From contig CAOLHI010000417.1 of the NCBI GenBank assembly GCA_948474755.1, positions 62,001 through 126,000 on the forward strand: 64,000 nucleotides of DNA, written 5' to 3'. Below the pieces are notes generated by a model. It was not told the DNA's origin, searched no databases, and saw nothing but the letters and a program-made list of their open reading frames with translations. This document shows, in pieces, positions 10,376-22,440 of the stretch; the stretch's first letter is position 1, and the number at the start of each line of letters is the position of its first letter. The DNA comes from Ctenosaura bakeri (taxonomy: Eukaryota; Chordata; Lepidosauria; Squamata; Iguanidae). The position numbers were made by a program, and so were the translations under genes.

Positions 10376-13300
10376 AGTTCAGACATCTACATATTATGGC
10401 TTCTTATACCCCATTCAAAAAAATCCCAGCCCTTTTTGAAACTCTGGTCTATTTAATGAATAAAGATTGTGCTGAAACCGGTCTTCTAAGAGTTCTCTAT
10501 GGCACTAATAGACTGAAAGATGGCTTTTGAAGTTCCCATCTATAGCTGTCTTGCTTTCTGTTCACAAGTCAAGGTGTTCTAAAAGACTGTTTGGAACTCA
10601 TGGTGCACACTCTTTTTTTTTTCTACAGCTGAATTGACAGGCCCTTTTTATGATCTCAGCTTCTTAATGTTGCAGAACACCGTTTGCCAGTCTTTATTTC
10701 CCTCTCTCCCCTACATCTGCCCTCTGTTCCCTCCTCCAATTTGTGTTGCCTCACTAAAACTCACTCAACCCTGAATGTACATTTCAAAGCCATTCTTCTT
10801 ACATCTTGTATGTATCTCTTTGAAAGAGTCATAAATGGAGTGACCCAGAGGCTTCCTGGTTCACTAAAAATCTTTGGATGGGCTAGTGAGCTCCTTCTGA
10901 TAGATTATATTTATAGGTGTTGGCTAGAATCAACCTGCCAAGGTCACTTGTCAGCAACTGTTATGAGCTGCATTAAAGTATATACATATGGAAGCTTGTA
11001 ATTCTTTTATATTCTTCAGGAAATGTGACAGTACAGGTGAATTTTCAGCTAGGTAATTCATTGCCTCTTTTTTTCTGGGAACACCACCTACAAAGTCCCA
11101 GGAGATGTAAAAAAAAAATAAAGCATAATGCAAAATGAATGCTTTTAAGAAGATGGCAGATTACTTGTAGCTGTTACTTCCAAAAGTTTCAGGAGATAAA
11201 TCCATCCCCAAAGCTACCGGACGTACAAATGCAAGGCTCCAAGTATAATTTGAAGATGTTCAAAAAGCAACAGGAGGAGTTTCTGAATCAGCAGGTTGAA
11301 GGACAGTTCTCTGATAGCATATGTGGAGTACTGGATGGACTCTAGCAGTAATAAATCTCCCCAGTTGAGAGAGGAAAGAAAATTGAAGAGCTTTATATCA
11401 GCTTGTGCTATCAATGCCTGATTATGAGGCAAATGTGTTCTGCATATGCTAAAGAACACCTTTCTCTATTTCTTCAACTTCACATGTTCCATGTTTGAAG
11501 AATGCTTCTTTGTTTTCAAATCTTTTGATTCAATTGATACAATAGTAATATTAATTAATTGTAACTTAATTGTAAGATACAGAAAAAAAATCCATCCAAA
11601 AAGGAAATGGTTTGAGTATATTACTATGAAAATATTGATGATGATGAAGTACATAGCCTTGCTGTATATAACATCACACCTGAGCATTTGAATTTCTTAA
11701 AATAAAACAGGTACATAAGTATCTTATGATTGACTATATATGTTCAACACTTTGTTATATTATTACTAACCAGTACTCTCAGCTCTATTGAAATGTGACA
11801 ATTAATAGTGGAAGGGGTGGCACAACAAAATACATTGTTCTTTTTCATCACTTTCTGAAAAACTATTTTTTTAAAATATGGAAATTGGTTTTTCATCAAT
11901 TCAGAGGAAACACATATGTAGTTTGAAGGAAATAAATCTGCTTATCTCAATGCACTGACCATTGGTGTGAATATAAGTAAGTACAAACACTATGAAATAC
12001 AGAAGAGTGTCCAGATACAGGATGCATACTTTCTCTATAAACAAATGCACCATTTCATTTACTTTATCTTCTAAAATAGATTTTTCTCAGCAGGTAAAAG
12101 CAAATAATTGAGCATAATGCCTCATAATATATTTCCAGTGGTGGTGGTGGATGGTACATGTATGAGGAACTGATTCATGGATCCTTTGATCAGCCAGTGG
12201 TTGGAAATTTTATGCACAGCTTGATGCATAACAGGCAGAACAGAACAAAACATATTTGTTGCATTCAGATTCTATGAATCAAATTTCCACTATTCCCTTA
12301 AGCACATCCCAGTCTTCAGATATTGTACTTTCTCTCTTCTGCTATATTACCGGTATCTCTGCTGCAAGTATATATTTTAAAGCCCTAACAGGTAAAAAAA
12401 AAAAAAGAAGAAGAAGTAAAAAATGCAACAATATATTTATAGAGTATAACACTATCAGTGGCTTGCAGTGATGGTTGTATTCAGTATTACAGCTGGAATT
12501 CTGTTAGGGACATTCACACATGTAAGTTTCCTTTACCTGTGTATATGCATTACTGTTTAGATGCTGTAGAGTTTAGCACTCCGTTCCTCCCTTCTCAGAA
12601 TCCAGGGCCTTCAACTCCTTACTGAAAGGTCCTTGAAGCTGTCCTGTGTGGCTATTCTTTGTTTTACAGCAAGCAGGCAAGATCAGAGGACAGTATGGCT
12701 ACTTCCTTAGAGCCAGACACAAAATGATCACAGAAGCACTAATACCCCTGAAGGACTTGGGCAGATCTCAGTGGCAATGCTATTATTTTATATCTGTCTA
12801 TGAGGATGTTGCCAGACCCTTCACTGAGCTTGCCTGCCTGCTACAAAGCATGGAATGGTCATGTGGGGAGGCTTCAAGCAATTTTTAGTAAGTTGGGATG
12901 GTACATGGCTCAGCATAGTGTAGATCCACAAGTAGATGTTTACTCTATGCTGAGGGGATGTAGTATTGAGGCCACTAATTGCGAACTACATCTGTAACCT
13001 TCAGATATACCTAAGGATTGTCAATGGCTGCTACTCATGACAGAAACAGCATTCTCCTTTGCACTTGCAGGGGGAAACAAATGGGAGGATTCTATCACAC
13101 ACACTCATTCTGTAAGGATATAATAAATATGCAGTTTTCAATAAGAATCACTGCCCAAATCCCAGTGCTAATGAGAAGCCACAACACTGAGATCCTGTAT
13201 CAAGGAGATGTCACATCACATTTTCTCACCCCCAATATACTCATTGTTTTATTGTGTCTCCTCTTGGGGAGCAGCCAAAGATTGTCCAGGTATGTTCTGG

Positions 13301-13913
13301 CAGTCAGACACGTAACAATGCTTTCCAACAGGTCTTCCCTGGAACCCCTTGGAAGTCCTGAGGGATGCTTGCATCATTGTGCTTCTAGCTATCAGAATGT
13401 AGCTATACAATCTTTTGGTTCCTTGCAACCACTGCCAGTCATTATATGGCCAACTACAATGTCCATACTGCCCTTCTCATCTGACTCAGCCACTATTCTT
13501 TTTTTTAAAGAAAGTCATTGAGATCTGCCTTGAGCAACTAAGGTGAATTGAACAACACTTAGGACTATTTACTTTTCCTTTCAGTGGGAGTACAGCCATC
13601 CTCACACAAAGACAAGGTAGGAGCAGAATTGGAGGAAATTGAATATTTGGAGAAATATGAGAAGTGTTTTTTTTGTTGTTGTTGGTTTGTTTTTTGGAGG
13701 GACGTTTTATGAGGAGGAAAAATATGTCTTTTCCCTCCCCCCAGCAAAAGAGAACTTAAGATGCTTTGCAGCCACATTATACTGACTGTACTGACTGGCT
13801 GTGGAAAGGAGAAAAAAGAAAAAAAAGGCCAAGTTGCAGCAATGTAAGAGTTCTTGCAAGTATTTTCATCCTTGATAAGAGAAGTTGTGTTGTTCTCTTG
13901 AGACACTCCATCC

Positions 13914-13941
13914 AAATAAAAATAAAAATAAAAATAAAAAT
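13914..13941. repeat. (AAAAT)n pentanucleotide repeat
   Basis: About five AAATA-type units. Confidence 0.9.
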
Positions 13942-16393
13942 GAAAACTGGTGTGAGATTCTTCACCAAAAAGAGTTCTTTGTGAAAATTTTGTATGTGAA
14001 AAAAATAAAAATAAAGCACCCCCCCATAGAATACACTCCTCAATGTCACCTGAATCCATTAAGATTTTTATACACAATTTATACTTAAAAGATTGTGCAG
14101 AAATGGCTTGGATTGTGAACAATCACAGAAAAGACATGAAGCACCTTTAATCTTGCCCAGAGAAAATTTTTGAAATTATTCATCCTTATGTGTGAAAATG
14201 AAATACTTGAAGATTTAATCCCTGCCAGGAATGGAATGGAGTATTTTGTGGCAGTAGGGTGAGGAGAGTACTTTACATGTTATGCTGCAGGGCCAACTAT
14301 AGAAGTACAAACCTTGTTACAGCTTAAATGAAGTTCAACAAAAGGAGAAAAAAAAGCTAAATTGACTTAATGCTGACCCCAGAAAGGAAGCCCCACAGCA
14401 AAAACTTGTCATCACTCCAGAAATATGTTCCAGCTCACTACCATACCCATGGGCACACTGCCTCAGGTATACTTCACACAAATAGATGAAAACACACAGA
14501 TGGATGTGCCAAATGCCATTGCTCTCTGTGGCAGCAATATATGTGCTTACTGAAGAAATAAAAGAGAGAGAGGTCAATAGAGAGAGGTCCATGGTTCACT
14601 GTTAATTTCTCCTCCAGATAATCAGTACAGGAGAAGAACAACAAAACAGCTTATTTCTTACTGTCCTGAATGTGAAGGGGCATCTTGGGAGTGGCATATC
14701 AAGCAATGCTGTCAACCTTTCCTACTGTTAAATTGGTTTCTGCCCTTGTCTCTTCTGCTTTTGACTGTGTGATCAGAGAGAATATGTGTATTTCTTTTTA
14801 GGACATTATAGTGCAAGACTAGACATGTTTTCTTTGAAGTAAGCCTCATTGTATTCAGTTAGTTTTATTCTCCTTTGTCAAAGGTACCAAGAGTGTGCAG
14901 TGAGCCATCATCATTCAATAATCAGCCTCTGTTGTGGCTGGAACCTTGCGGGCAATGTACTTGAAGTTCTTTTGTTTTTGAATGACACTGAGTTCTATTC
15001 CTTCTCTTCTGTTCCCAGTTACACAGACTGATCAGTCCTTAAGACATCTTGCATTAGTGCTTCCAAGGAGAATGGAGAAATCAAAAGGCAACAGTACGTT
15101 AGTGAGGGGCTATCATATTGAACCCCATGTTTGTGCTATGTTTCTGTTCTTTTCAAAGGTTTACACACCCCATGAAAGATTCATGCACAGTAAAAGGAGA
15201 GATTAAATTACCCAGAAAGGTGAGGCTGGTTAGTACACAAAACACATTTTTTTTCTATAAGCCGCATCCCAATAGAGGATCTCCCTCCCAAGGGAAGCCA
15301 AGATGGCTCCATTTATATTTATATTCCAGGAAACAGTCAAAACAGTGCTGTTTTGCCAAGACATCAACTTTTTAAAGTGTTATGTTTTTGTTATCTATCT
15401 ATCATCTATTGTTCATCACTTTAATGGTTAATTCCTTTCAGGTGGGAAATAAAACAATTTATAAGTTGTTTTTCCTTCAGAGTAAATAAATGAAAGGAGG
15501 CAAATAAGAAAGTATGGTGAGTGATTCTGTTCTTCTATTTCTAAAAATCCTCTGAATATACTTTACAGAACAGAAGCAAAAAAGGAGAATGGATTGCTTT
15601 GCATCTCTAGCCCTAGTATATTATAAAGAAGTGAATTAACCAAGTTGAAAGTTTCACAAGCTCCAGATGCCTTTTTCTCCTCATTGTCTTCCCACTGACT
15701 GCAGAATATTATGGTTTGCCTTTGTCCTGTGTTTCAAAGATCTCCATGGGACTGGTACTTGATAAGCGGAAGATCACTTCTCTTCTTTGAAATAACAACT
15801 TCATATGAAAGATACATTTCACCACAGTCATTAATTTCCCCTCTCTTCTGTGTTTGAATTTCCCTCAGTATTGTCCTTGAAGAAAACATAATGGAACTAT
15901 TGAAGGCTGTAGCTTTAAGAGACTTCAGAGCTAATCCACATCACAACACTGACATGCTTACCTGGAATTTTAAAAAGAATTGACATTTTTAAAAAGGAAT
16001 GTAAGGAATTGGGTTATGGTAGCTTGATAGTGGTTGCACATTCTTTTCTTTATTACATTTTAAGTATATAGACTACTGTTTGGCTTTTTCTTTCTCTCAC
16101 ATTACTTGTATTCAACAAAACATCAACCTTCTTTTGACCTTCTTCATATTTCATGGAGAAGCTATGTTGAGGGATATCAAGATATTCATGGACCTGATTT
16201 TTCCACGTTATATGCAGAAAACTTAGGTTATAAGCATACTAATATTTTTTTCCATATTTCAGACATCGTCATGACACATAGAGGACATCTCCAGCCTTAT
16301 CTTGTTTTTCTTGAATTTTCTTAGAAGCTTCATATAAGTAGACACCTTTACATATGCCTGATAATTTTGTCTTTAGTAAAATTGGATAGGCAG

Positions 16394-16413
16394 ACACAAC
16401 ACACACACACACA
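16394..16413. repeat. (CA)n microsatellite
   Basis: About nine CA units with one interruption. Confidence 0.9.
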
Positions 16414-17550
16414 TTGGGAGCTTTCAGTTGACATATTAAAGTCCATGTTGTCCCTCTTCAAATTCTTCAGCTGCTTTATCTGAAGAAAAGTCAGCTCTAA
16501 ATTCAATTCAAAATCTCACTTTAAGTTCAGCTTGGTGACAATTTTATTTTATTTTTCTGTAAGAAAATATCACCAAGCCACGTATGGGTAAAATCTCGCA
16601 GTTCCTCTTCAGCAATACACAGATGTCCTCATGAATATATTTAATATAAGGTTCCAAACACATGGTATGTTATGCATGGCACTCCATAACTTCAAAGGCT
16701 TGCTGATTGATTTACACTGACTAATTCACACTGTGCTTATACCATAAATTATCTACTTAAAGTTTTTTAAAAGTAGGCAGAAAGTGGGAGGAATAAAACT
16801 TTGTAATGGAATGTACGATGCAAGAAGCCAAATTTTGAGTTATAATTGATACTTTCTTAAATATTACAAACAAACAGAAAGTAACTAACTAATAACTTAC
16901 AATCATCAAGTTAAGAAAGCATGAGATCACGAGTGGTGACTATAACAGGATTTGCAGTCTGGAAGAATGTTAAAGGGTGAAGCTAGAGGTGACACAGTGT
17001 CCTATACAGTAGTGCTACTCCAAGTGGTGTCCCTGGACTAGTGTCTGTCTGTCAAATATTGGCTTCCAGTCTGCAGTGAGTTTCCAGGTGAGAAAGAAAC
17101 AATTGTAGTCAATGGGTCCAAACATGGGAACAATCCCTGGCCCATTAGGGGAAAGAAGCAAATCCCTATATAAAATAGCTTGAGAAGTACTTCCGTGCAG
17201 CATACTTCAGCATGGTAGAAATAGAATAACTGCTACAGTCATGTTTTTATCTAGAAAAGGTAGACTTCTCACATATCCTAGATGATGCCCAGCACAAACA
17301 GATCTTAAATGTATTCCAATTTTTTTTTTACTCCCACTTATGTAATCCTTGTGTTCTAATTATCAATATTCCCAAGAAGAATGTTTGTTCTACCAGCTCG
17401 AGAGCCATTTTTTTCTGAAGAAAGCAATTTATTAGCCAGCCTGTATTTCCCTTGACAGGAAGGGGGAGACCTATGTAAGGGGTTTTTTTTGGGGTTTTTA
17501 TGCCTCTTCATTTGCACTTTTGGAGAAGGAAGTATGCTGTCTGCTCAAGG

Positions 17551-17578
17551 TTGTTTTTTGTTTGTTTGTTTGTTTTGT
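17551..17578. repeat. (TTTG)n microsatellite
   Basis: About five TTTG units. Confidence 0.85.
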
Positions 17579-17765
17579 TCTTTTTGCCAGTGTTTGGAAC
17601 AACTTCAAGACACCTCTGGAATCCAATGCTGCCCTCTGTTATAAGGAATGTTGGCATCTATCAACTAAGGAATGTGTATGCTTTCTTTGCTTTTCTTAGT
17701 CATATTCTGCATCCATTTAACAATTGCTGACAATAAATGTATTTGTTTGGCATCAGGGCTCTTTT

Positions 17766-19833
17766 CACAATAATTATTTATTATTTGTTTATTTGTTAAA
17801 AATTTGTATACCCCACCATGTATCAAGAAATCTCAGGATGACTTCTAAACACCATTAAAACAGGTTAATTTAATTTAAAAAGTAAGATAATTTAGATAAG
17901 CTAAAAATATATTAAAACAATATGCTCAGTTTAAAACAAATTTTAAAAAGTAAAAAAACAAAACAAAACTATTTTTACCAATCTTTGGCCTGAATTAATA
18001 AGTCCCAAAGGCTTTGGTGAACAGCCAGATTTTAACTTTGTGCCAAATGACGTCAGTGTTAGTGTCAGTTGGGCTTCCAGGAGGAGAACAATCCACATGC
18101 CATGGCAGAGAAGTCCCTCATCTATTTGTGGATAAACTTTATTGACCTCACTAGTAGTGGCACAAATATATATAGAGAGGTGCTCCCTCAAATATCAAGG
18201 TCCCAGGCTGTTTAGGGCTTTAAATGACATCACAAGTACCTTGAATTCAGACTAGAAATGTATTGGCTGCTCGTGCAATTGTTTTAAGACTGGCGTTACA
18301 TGCTGTCTGTATGATATTCCAGACAGCAGTCAAGTTGTTGCATTTTGTGCTAACTGCAGTTTTTGAGTCTTCTTTAAGGGCATGTACAACACATTATGGT
18401 AGCCTAATTGGGATGTTACCAGTATAGGGACTACTGTGGCTATGTCTCTGTCTAGGAAAGGTAAAACTATTGCCAAGCACTCTGAGTCATATAGTCCACT
18501 TAGGCCTTTAGTGACAGGATTGATCTAGGAACACATTTAAACTATATACTGCTTCTTCAAGGGAAGTGTAATACTATCAGGAACAGGCTGTCAGTTCCCA
18601 TATCTGAGAATTGCTAATCCACAGATCCTCCATTTTAGCAGGATTCAGCTTAAGTTTACTGATCCTAATCCATCCCATTACAGCATTCAGGAACCTGCAT
18701 GGTCCAGCTGACTCCTAATCCAAACCCCTTTACCTCCCTTCCTGTAGTTCCATGTAGATATTGAGCAACATGGGGAAATAAGATGGAACCTTGTAGCTCT
18801 CCACAGTTTAATTGCCATGGGGCTGACCAGGTATTTCCTAATACTAACTAACACTCCAGGTAGGAGCCAAATCACTGTAGAACAATGTCTGCCACTCCCA
18901 TCTCACAGAACTAATCCAGTAAAATGTCAGGATCAATGGTGCAAAAAGCTGCTGAGAGATCCAGGAAGATCAACAAGGTAGCATGTTCCCTGTTTTTCTC
19001 CCAGAGTAGATCATCAATCAGAGCACCTAAGGCCATTTCAGTGCCATTCCCTAGGCTAGACTGAAATGAGTCCAGATAATCTATTTCCTCCAAGAACACT
19101 TGATGTTGTCCAGGCACCACACACTCAAAACTTGTCACCCAAAAAGGGGATATTTTCAATAGAGTGGTAGTTGCCATATACCTCTGGTTCCAGGGAGATC
19201 CTCTTCAGGAGAGGTTGTGCCATGCCACCTTCAAGGCAGCAGGTTCTGCCAGATGTAGTCAGTCATTTACAACTCCTTGGACCCAACTGGTCTATCCACC
19301 CCTGTTAGATATTTTCAATCAAGAAGTGCAAGGATCAAGCTTACATATGGTAAGACAGACTGCTTCAACTTCTTTGTCATTATCATGCCTCAATAACTGA
19401 AAGTGTCTCCATAAAAAACTGACCAGACATTATACTAGAGAGCTCCCTAGACTCTCTAACAATTGTGGCATCAAGTTTTAAGTGAATGTAAACAACTTTT
19501 TCCTGAAAGTACCTAGCAGATTTTTCACAGCAGGTAGTTGTGGGTTGCATATCTTAGCTTTCTGGGCCTGTACTCAAAAGATTCCTCATCACCTGGGTGG
19601 GAGTTTCACTATAGGTGTTATATGATTTTTTTTTTTTTTGGCCTCTCTTACTGCAACATGGTAGGTACAACAAAGATACTCTGGTGATTTCTTATCCCTT
19701 TCACTACAAGACTTACACCATCTGCACTCTAACCTTCATCTTCCCTGTTTCATTGCCTGCAGATCTTCTGTAAACCAAGGTGAATTATGAGCTCCACAAC
19801 TCTGGGCTGGGAACTTAGGAGCAACTGTATTGA
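17766..19833 (-). mobile_element. L2-clade LINE, long antisense copy, decayed
   Basis: Read on the minus strand, the element runs from an endonuclease/RT linker (19833-19200) through the RT (19180-18600) and the C-terminal region (18480-17950) to a 3' end with GGGTATACAAATTTTTAACA and a T/A-rich tail near 17770. RT blocks visible in broken frames are HQVFLEEIDYLDSFQSSLGN, LLIFLDLSAAFCTIDPDILL, GELQGSIL, MGWIRISKLKLNPAKME, KKTQKLQLAQNATT, HVTPVLKQLHEQP and FKVLVMSFKALNSLGP. The order is that of squamate L2-type LINEs. The RT motif-A aspartate (FDTID in active members) reads FCTID, and stops are frequent, so it is inactive. The 5' end abuts a MITE at 19834. Confidence 0.85.
18911..19177 (-). 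pseudogene. L2 reverse transcriptase N-terminal blocks
   Basis: This 88-codon open segment holds the RT region upstream of and including motif A. The order is an FxxVVPGQHQVFLEE block, YLDSFQSSLGNGTEMAL, then LLIFLDLSAAFCTID. In working relatives this last block is LLVLLDLSAAFDTID, whose Asp binds the catalytic metal. Here it is Cys. Downstream the frame breaks, and the GELQGSIL and KLNPAK blocks are read in other frames at about 18815 and 18630. The segment is a relic and not a gene. Confidence 0.8.
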
Positions 19834-20030
19834 CATTACAGAGTTAGAGCACTGTGATTCCACTTCAACTGCCATAGATCCATCTTATAGAATCCTGGAA
19901 TTTGTATTTGGATGAGGCACTAGAGTTCTGATCCCTAAACAACTCTCCCCAAATCTGCAAATCCCAGAATTCGATATCATGGCTCTTAAATGGAATAAAT
20001 AGAACTATAACTGTGTAGTGTGAAAGGACC
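19834..20030. mobile_element. Palindromic MITE, family A-related copy
   Basis: The left arm has CATTACAGAGTTAGAGCACTG, TTCCACTTCAACTGCCAT and GAATCCTGGAATTTGTA. The right arm has CAAATCCCAGAATTCGATAT, ATGGCTCTTAAATGG and ACTGTGTAGTGTGAAAGGACC. The arms pair imperfectly over about 90 bases. It resembles family A in organisation but has a distinct core with CAACTGCCAT. It lies at the 5' edge of the L2 and may have inserted into it. Confidence 0.7.
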
Positions 20031-20104
20031 CATAGGAACATAAGTGATTTTTTCCTCATTTTGATAAACCCAGATTCTGATTTGACTAGGACCCAAATAA
20101 GTCA

Positions 20105-20570
20105 GACATCAAGACCCTTTCTGCATCCTACCTTTTCTCGGCGCTGGGATGCCGTGCTCATGTGTGCAGCCTCTTATGAAAGGCCCTTGTGTCCAGGTTT
20201 CTTCAGCTCCACACAAGCTTCCTGCTCCCATGAGAACCCCGTCTCTTCCTTTTGCAGTGCAGTCTGGGACCTTCCCAGGCTGCACTGAGACAGGAAGTGT
20301 GACCAGTCCAGCTCCCAAGGCTCCACACGCAAGGTAAGTGTGTGCAGGGCCTGAGAGCAATGCATGACAGTGCACCATTTTCAGCTTAAAGCCAAAAATG
20401 AAAAAGTGCACAAGCAGTACCTTCCAGGGCCTGGAGTGTCAAGCAAATGTGAGTGTGTCATGTGGACCGCTCCTCACATTTGTGTGATGCTCGAGGGGCC
20501 CTTTCACATGGGAAATGCCATGCAAAAAGGGCCCAAGAGTTCTTCCAGTTGCTGCTGAGTCTACACTGGA
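20105..20570 (+). repeat. Unclassified GC-rich interspersed repeat, copy 1
   Basis: The segment aligns with 36143-36560. Shared landmarks are CCCTTTCTGCATCCTACC against CCCTTTCCACAGCTTACC at the left end, then GGCTGCACTGAGACAGGAA against GGCTGCACTGGGACAAGAA, then CCAAGGCTCCACACGCAAGG against CCAAGGCCTCCACAGCAAAGG, then TAAGTGTG in both. Its base composition is clearly richer in GC than the flanks. It may be a non-autonomous DNA transposon; short frames on both strands are not convincing genes. Confidence 0.6.
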
Positions 20571-21340
20571 ATTTGCTATTTGTCCATCATCATAGTAAAA
20601 ACAAAGTTATCAAAGGATTTTGTAGGAAATTTTAATGTTAGTACAACATTTGATAGGTAGTCATGGAGATCAGACAAATCGGACAAAGCCATACCACTGA
20701 GATATAATCTTGTTCTGATTTAATCGTGTGCTACTCTAATTTCAAGCAGCAGTATTTTTGTATAGCCTGCAGTCTTAGAAAGGCTGATAAAAAGGGGAGA
20801 ATCATCAGCCACATATTGTAATAATAAATAGCTGCTCTGATGAAGGCTGAAATCAAAGATTCTGTAGCTGTTGTGGGATGATGTAGATGAATTTTAAAAA
20901 GGGTATTATTAAAGACAATCTAAAGATATCTTTTTTTCCCGAAAAAATAGACAATACCGCAGTTTCTCGTAAGTGTATGGTAAAGGACCATCAAGCCATA
21001 AAAAGCATTTGAATGACAGAATTGGGACTTCTTTTTATATTCTTGAAACTAGATCATCAGATTTCATCTACAGAAATATTTCTGAAGCCCCCAAAGAATA
21101 GCAGGAGTCTGCATTGGTCAGGGGGAGAGGGAACCAATGCTGTCAAAACCTTATGCAATAGTTCAGCAGATGACAATTCAAAACATATATTTAAGTTAAA
21201 TTAAGTATTTGTTTTAGCTGGGTTATATCCATGCTTCTCTTGATTTCAGAAAATAGCCATGAGTATCCTCAAGTGCTAGGAAAAGCTGGAAGATAAATTC
21301 AAGCAGCAATGCACTAATATTTTTTATTAGACTTGTGCGA
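20571..21340. other. Unannotated stretch
   Basis: Nothing recognised. Confidence 0.45.
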
Positions 21341-21757
21341 TTGTGTGGTGTAGTGATTTAAGAACTGGTCAATTTTGCACTGTACTGTTTTAGTGCTATT
21401 ATTCCACTTTCAACTTCCTGTGGAATTCTGGGTTTTGTAGTTTACTGAGGCCAAAGGGCTCTCTGGCTGAGAATTCTAAATGCCCCTCTCTAAACTGCAA
21501 CCCCCAGGATTCCATGGGATGTGGAAGGTGGAATAATAGCACTATAACAATGTAGTATGGAGATGGCCTTGGACCATGACCCTGGAGATGGAGTTTGATT
21601 CTCCTGGAAATGGAATTAGAAATGGAACCCACCTGGGGGACCCTGCGTGTATCATATACTCTCAGCCTCAGAAAACCTCATGATAGGTTTACCTTAGAGT
21701 CTCCATAAGTCAGAATTGACTTGAAGGAACACAGCAACAACAATTCAATGGAGTGAT
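21341..21757 (+). mobile_element. Sauria-type SINE interrupted by a MITE
   Basis: The tRNA-derived head (TTGTGTGGTGTAGTGATTTA, box A-like) is at 21341-21366. After the MITE at 21367-21568 the SINE resumes with TTGGACCATGACCCTGGAGA, the box B-like GTTTGATTCTCC, CACTCTCAGCCTC-like sequence, and the tail CCATAAGTCAGAATTGACTTG followed by AACAACAACAA. That tail matches the 3' end of Bov-B LINEs, which mobilise Sauria SINEs. Joining the two SINE parts restores normal SINE order. Confidence 0.8.
21367..21568. mobile_element. Palindromic MITE, family A copy 2, nested in a SINE
   Basis: The element starts GGTCAATTTTGCACTGTACTG and ends TAGTATGGAGATGGCC. Its internal arms include AGTGCTATTATTCCACTTTC and GGTGGAATAATAGCACTATAA. 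It is about as long as the copies at 5789 and 24097 and has the same core (GAATTCTGGGTTTTGTAGTT). SINE sequence flanks it on both sides. Confidence 0.85.
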
Positions 21758-22327
21758 GGAATTAGAAGACAATTTCAACTTTCTATTCTTGCGTAGATTC
21801 TGGTCCTATGTGCTAGCCTAGGGATAGAAGTCTGTTTGCCTTCTTTCTTTCTTGAAGGAAACAAATATTTTTGCAATTTTGTTCCTACTGTGAGAACATC
21901 TTCAACAATTGAACAGTTTTTGGATATTGTTTTTTATTCTGTGCAAAATTTGCACATGATATTTTCCCCCACAGGAAATAACATTTTTTTCTGTACAAGA
22001 ATCAGCATGTTGCAGATATAAAAGAATATTTATGTGCAGAAATATTCCATGTTGAAAATGCTGTTTTTGCACTCCCCACAAAACAAAACAAATTAACAAC
22101 AAAACTATTTTCATACTTTTTTTTTTTTAAAAAATAACAACAACAACTATATGCTAGTAGATCATTCTGTGGCACACACACACACCCAAAAAAACAATCA
22201 ACATTAGGAAGAATCTGTGGAATTGGAGAAGGTGAAGAGAAACAGGTATATTGACAGTGAAACAATGATTTTACTTTGTCCTGGATATTTATTTATATTT
22301 TTTTTGGCAGTATGGCACCCAATCCAT

Positions 22328-22440
22328 GCAAGGCAGGAGTGGGCAATTTCTAGAGGCCCAAGGGCCACATCCATTTCATGGGATCACAGGGGACCACATC
22401 TGATTTTTAAGCCATTTTTTTAACTTAGAAAAGGCTCCTT
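22328..22440. repeat. hAT-like DNA transposon end (tentative)
   Basis: GCAGGAGTGGGCAATTTCTA, GGCCCAAGGGCCACAT and GGGGACCACATCTGA resemble the ends of common amniote hAT-type non-autonomous elements (a 'caggggtgggcaac' type terminus). The right-hand limit is unclear and the repeat may continue to about 22510. Confidence 0.35.

Larger units (their letters stand above)
10376..17765. other. Long unannotated interval (7.4 kb)
   Basis: I recognised no gene or named transposon. Many short frames occur; the longest (13018-13521 plus, 167 codons; 13565-14122 minus, 185 codons) lack known domains, and the latter is built on a low-complexity AAATA/TTTTTA tract. Microsatellites inside are listed separately. 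If the locus has unique regulatory DNA it could lie here. Confidence 0.4.

Noticed and set aside
13018..13521. 167-codon open frame as a candidate gene
   Set aside because: No recognisable domain, no composition bias typical of coding DNA and no supporting splice or promoter context. Frames of this size are expected by chance in 64 kb read six ways.
13565..14122. 185-codon minus-strand frame
   Set aside because: It depends on the AAATA pentanucleotide repeat and T-rich tracts, giving runs of F, Y and I. Overlapping frames on both strands are equally long.
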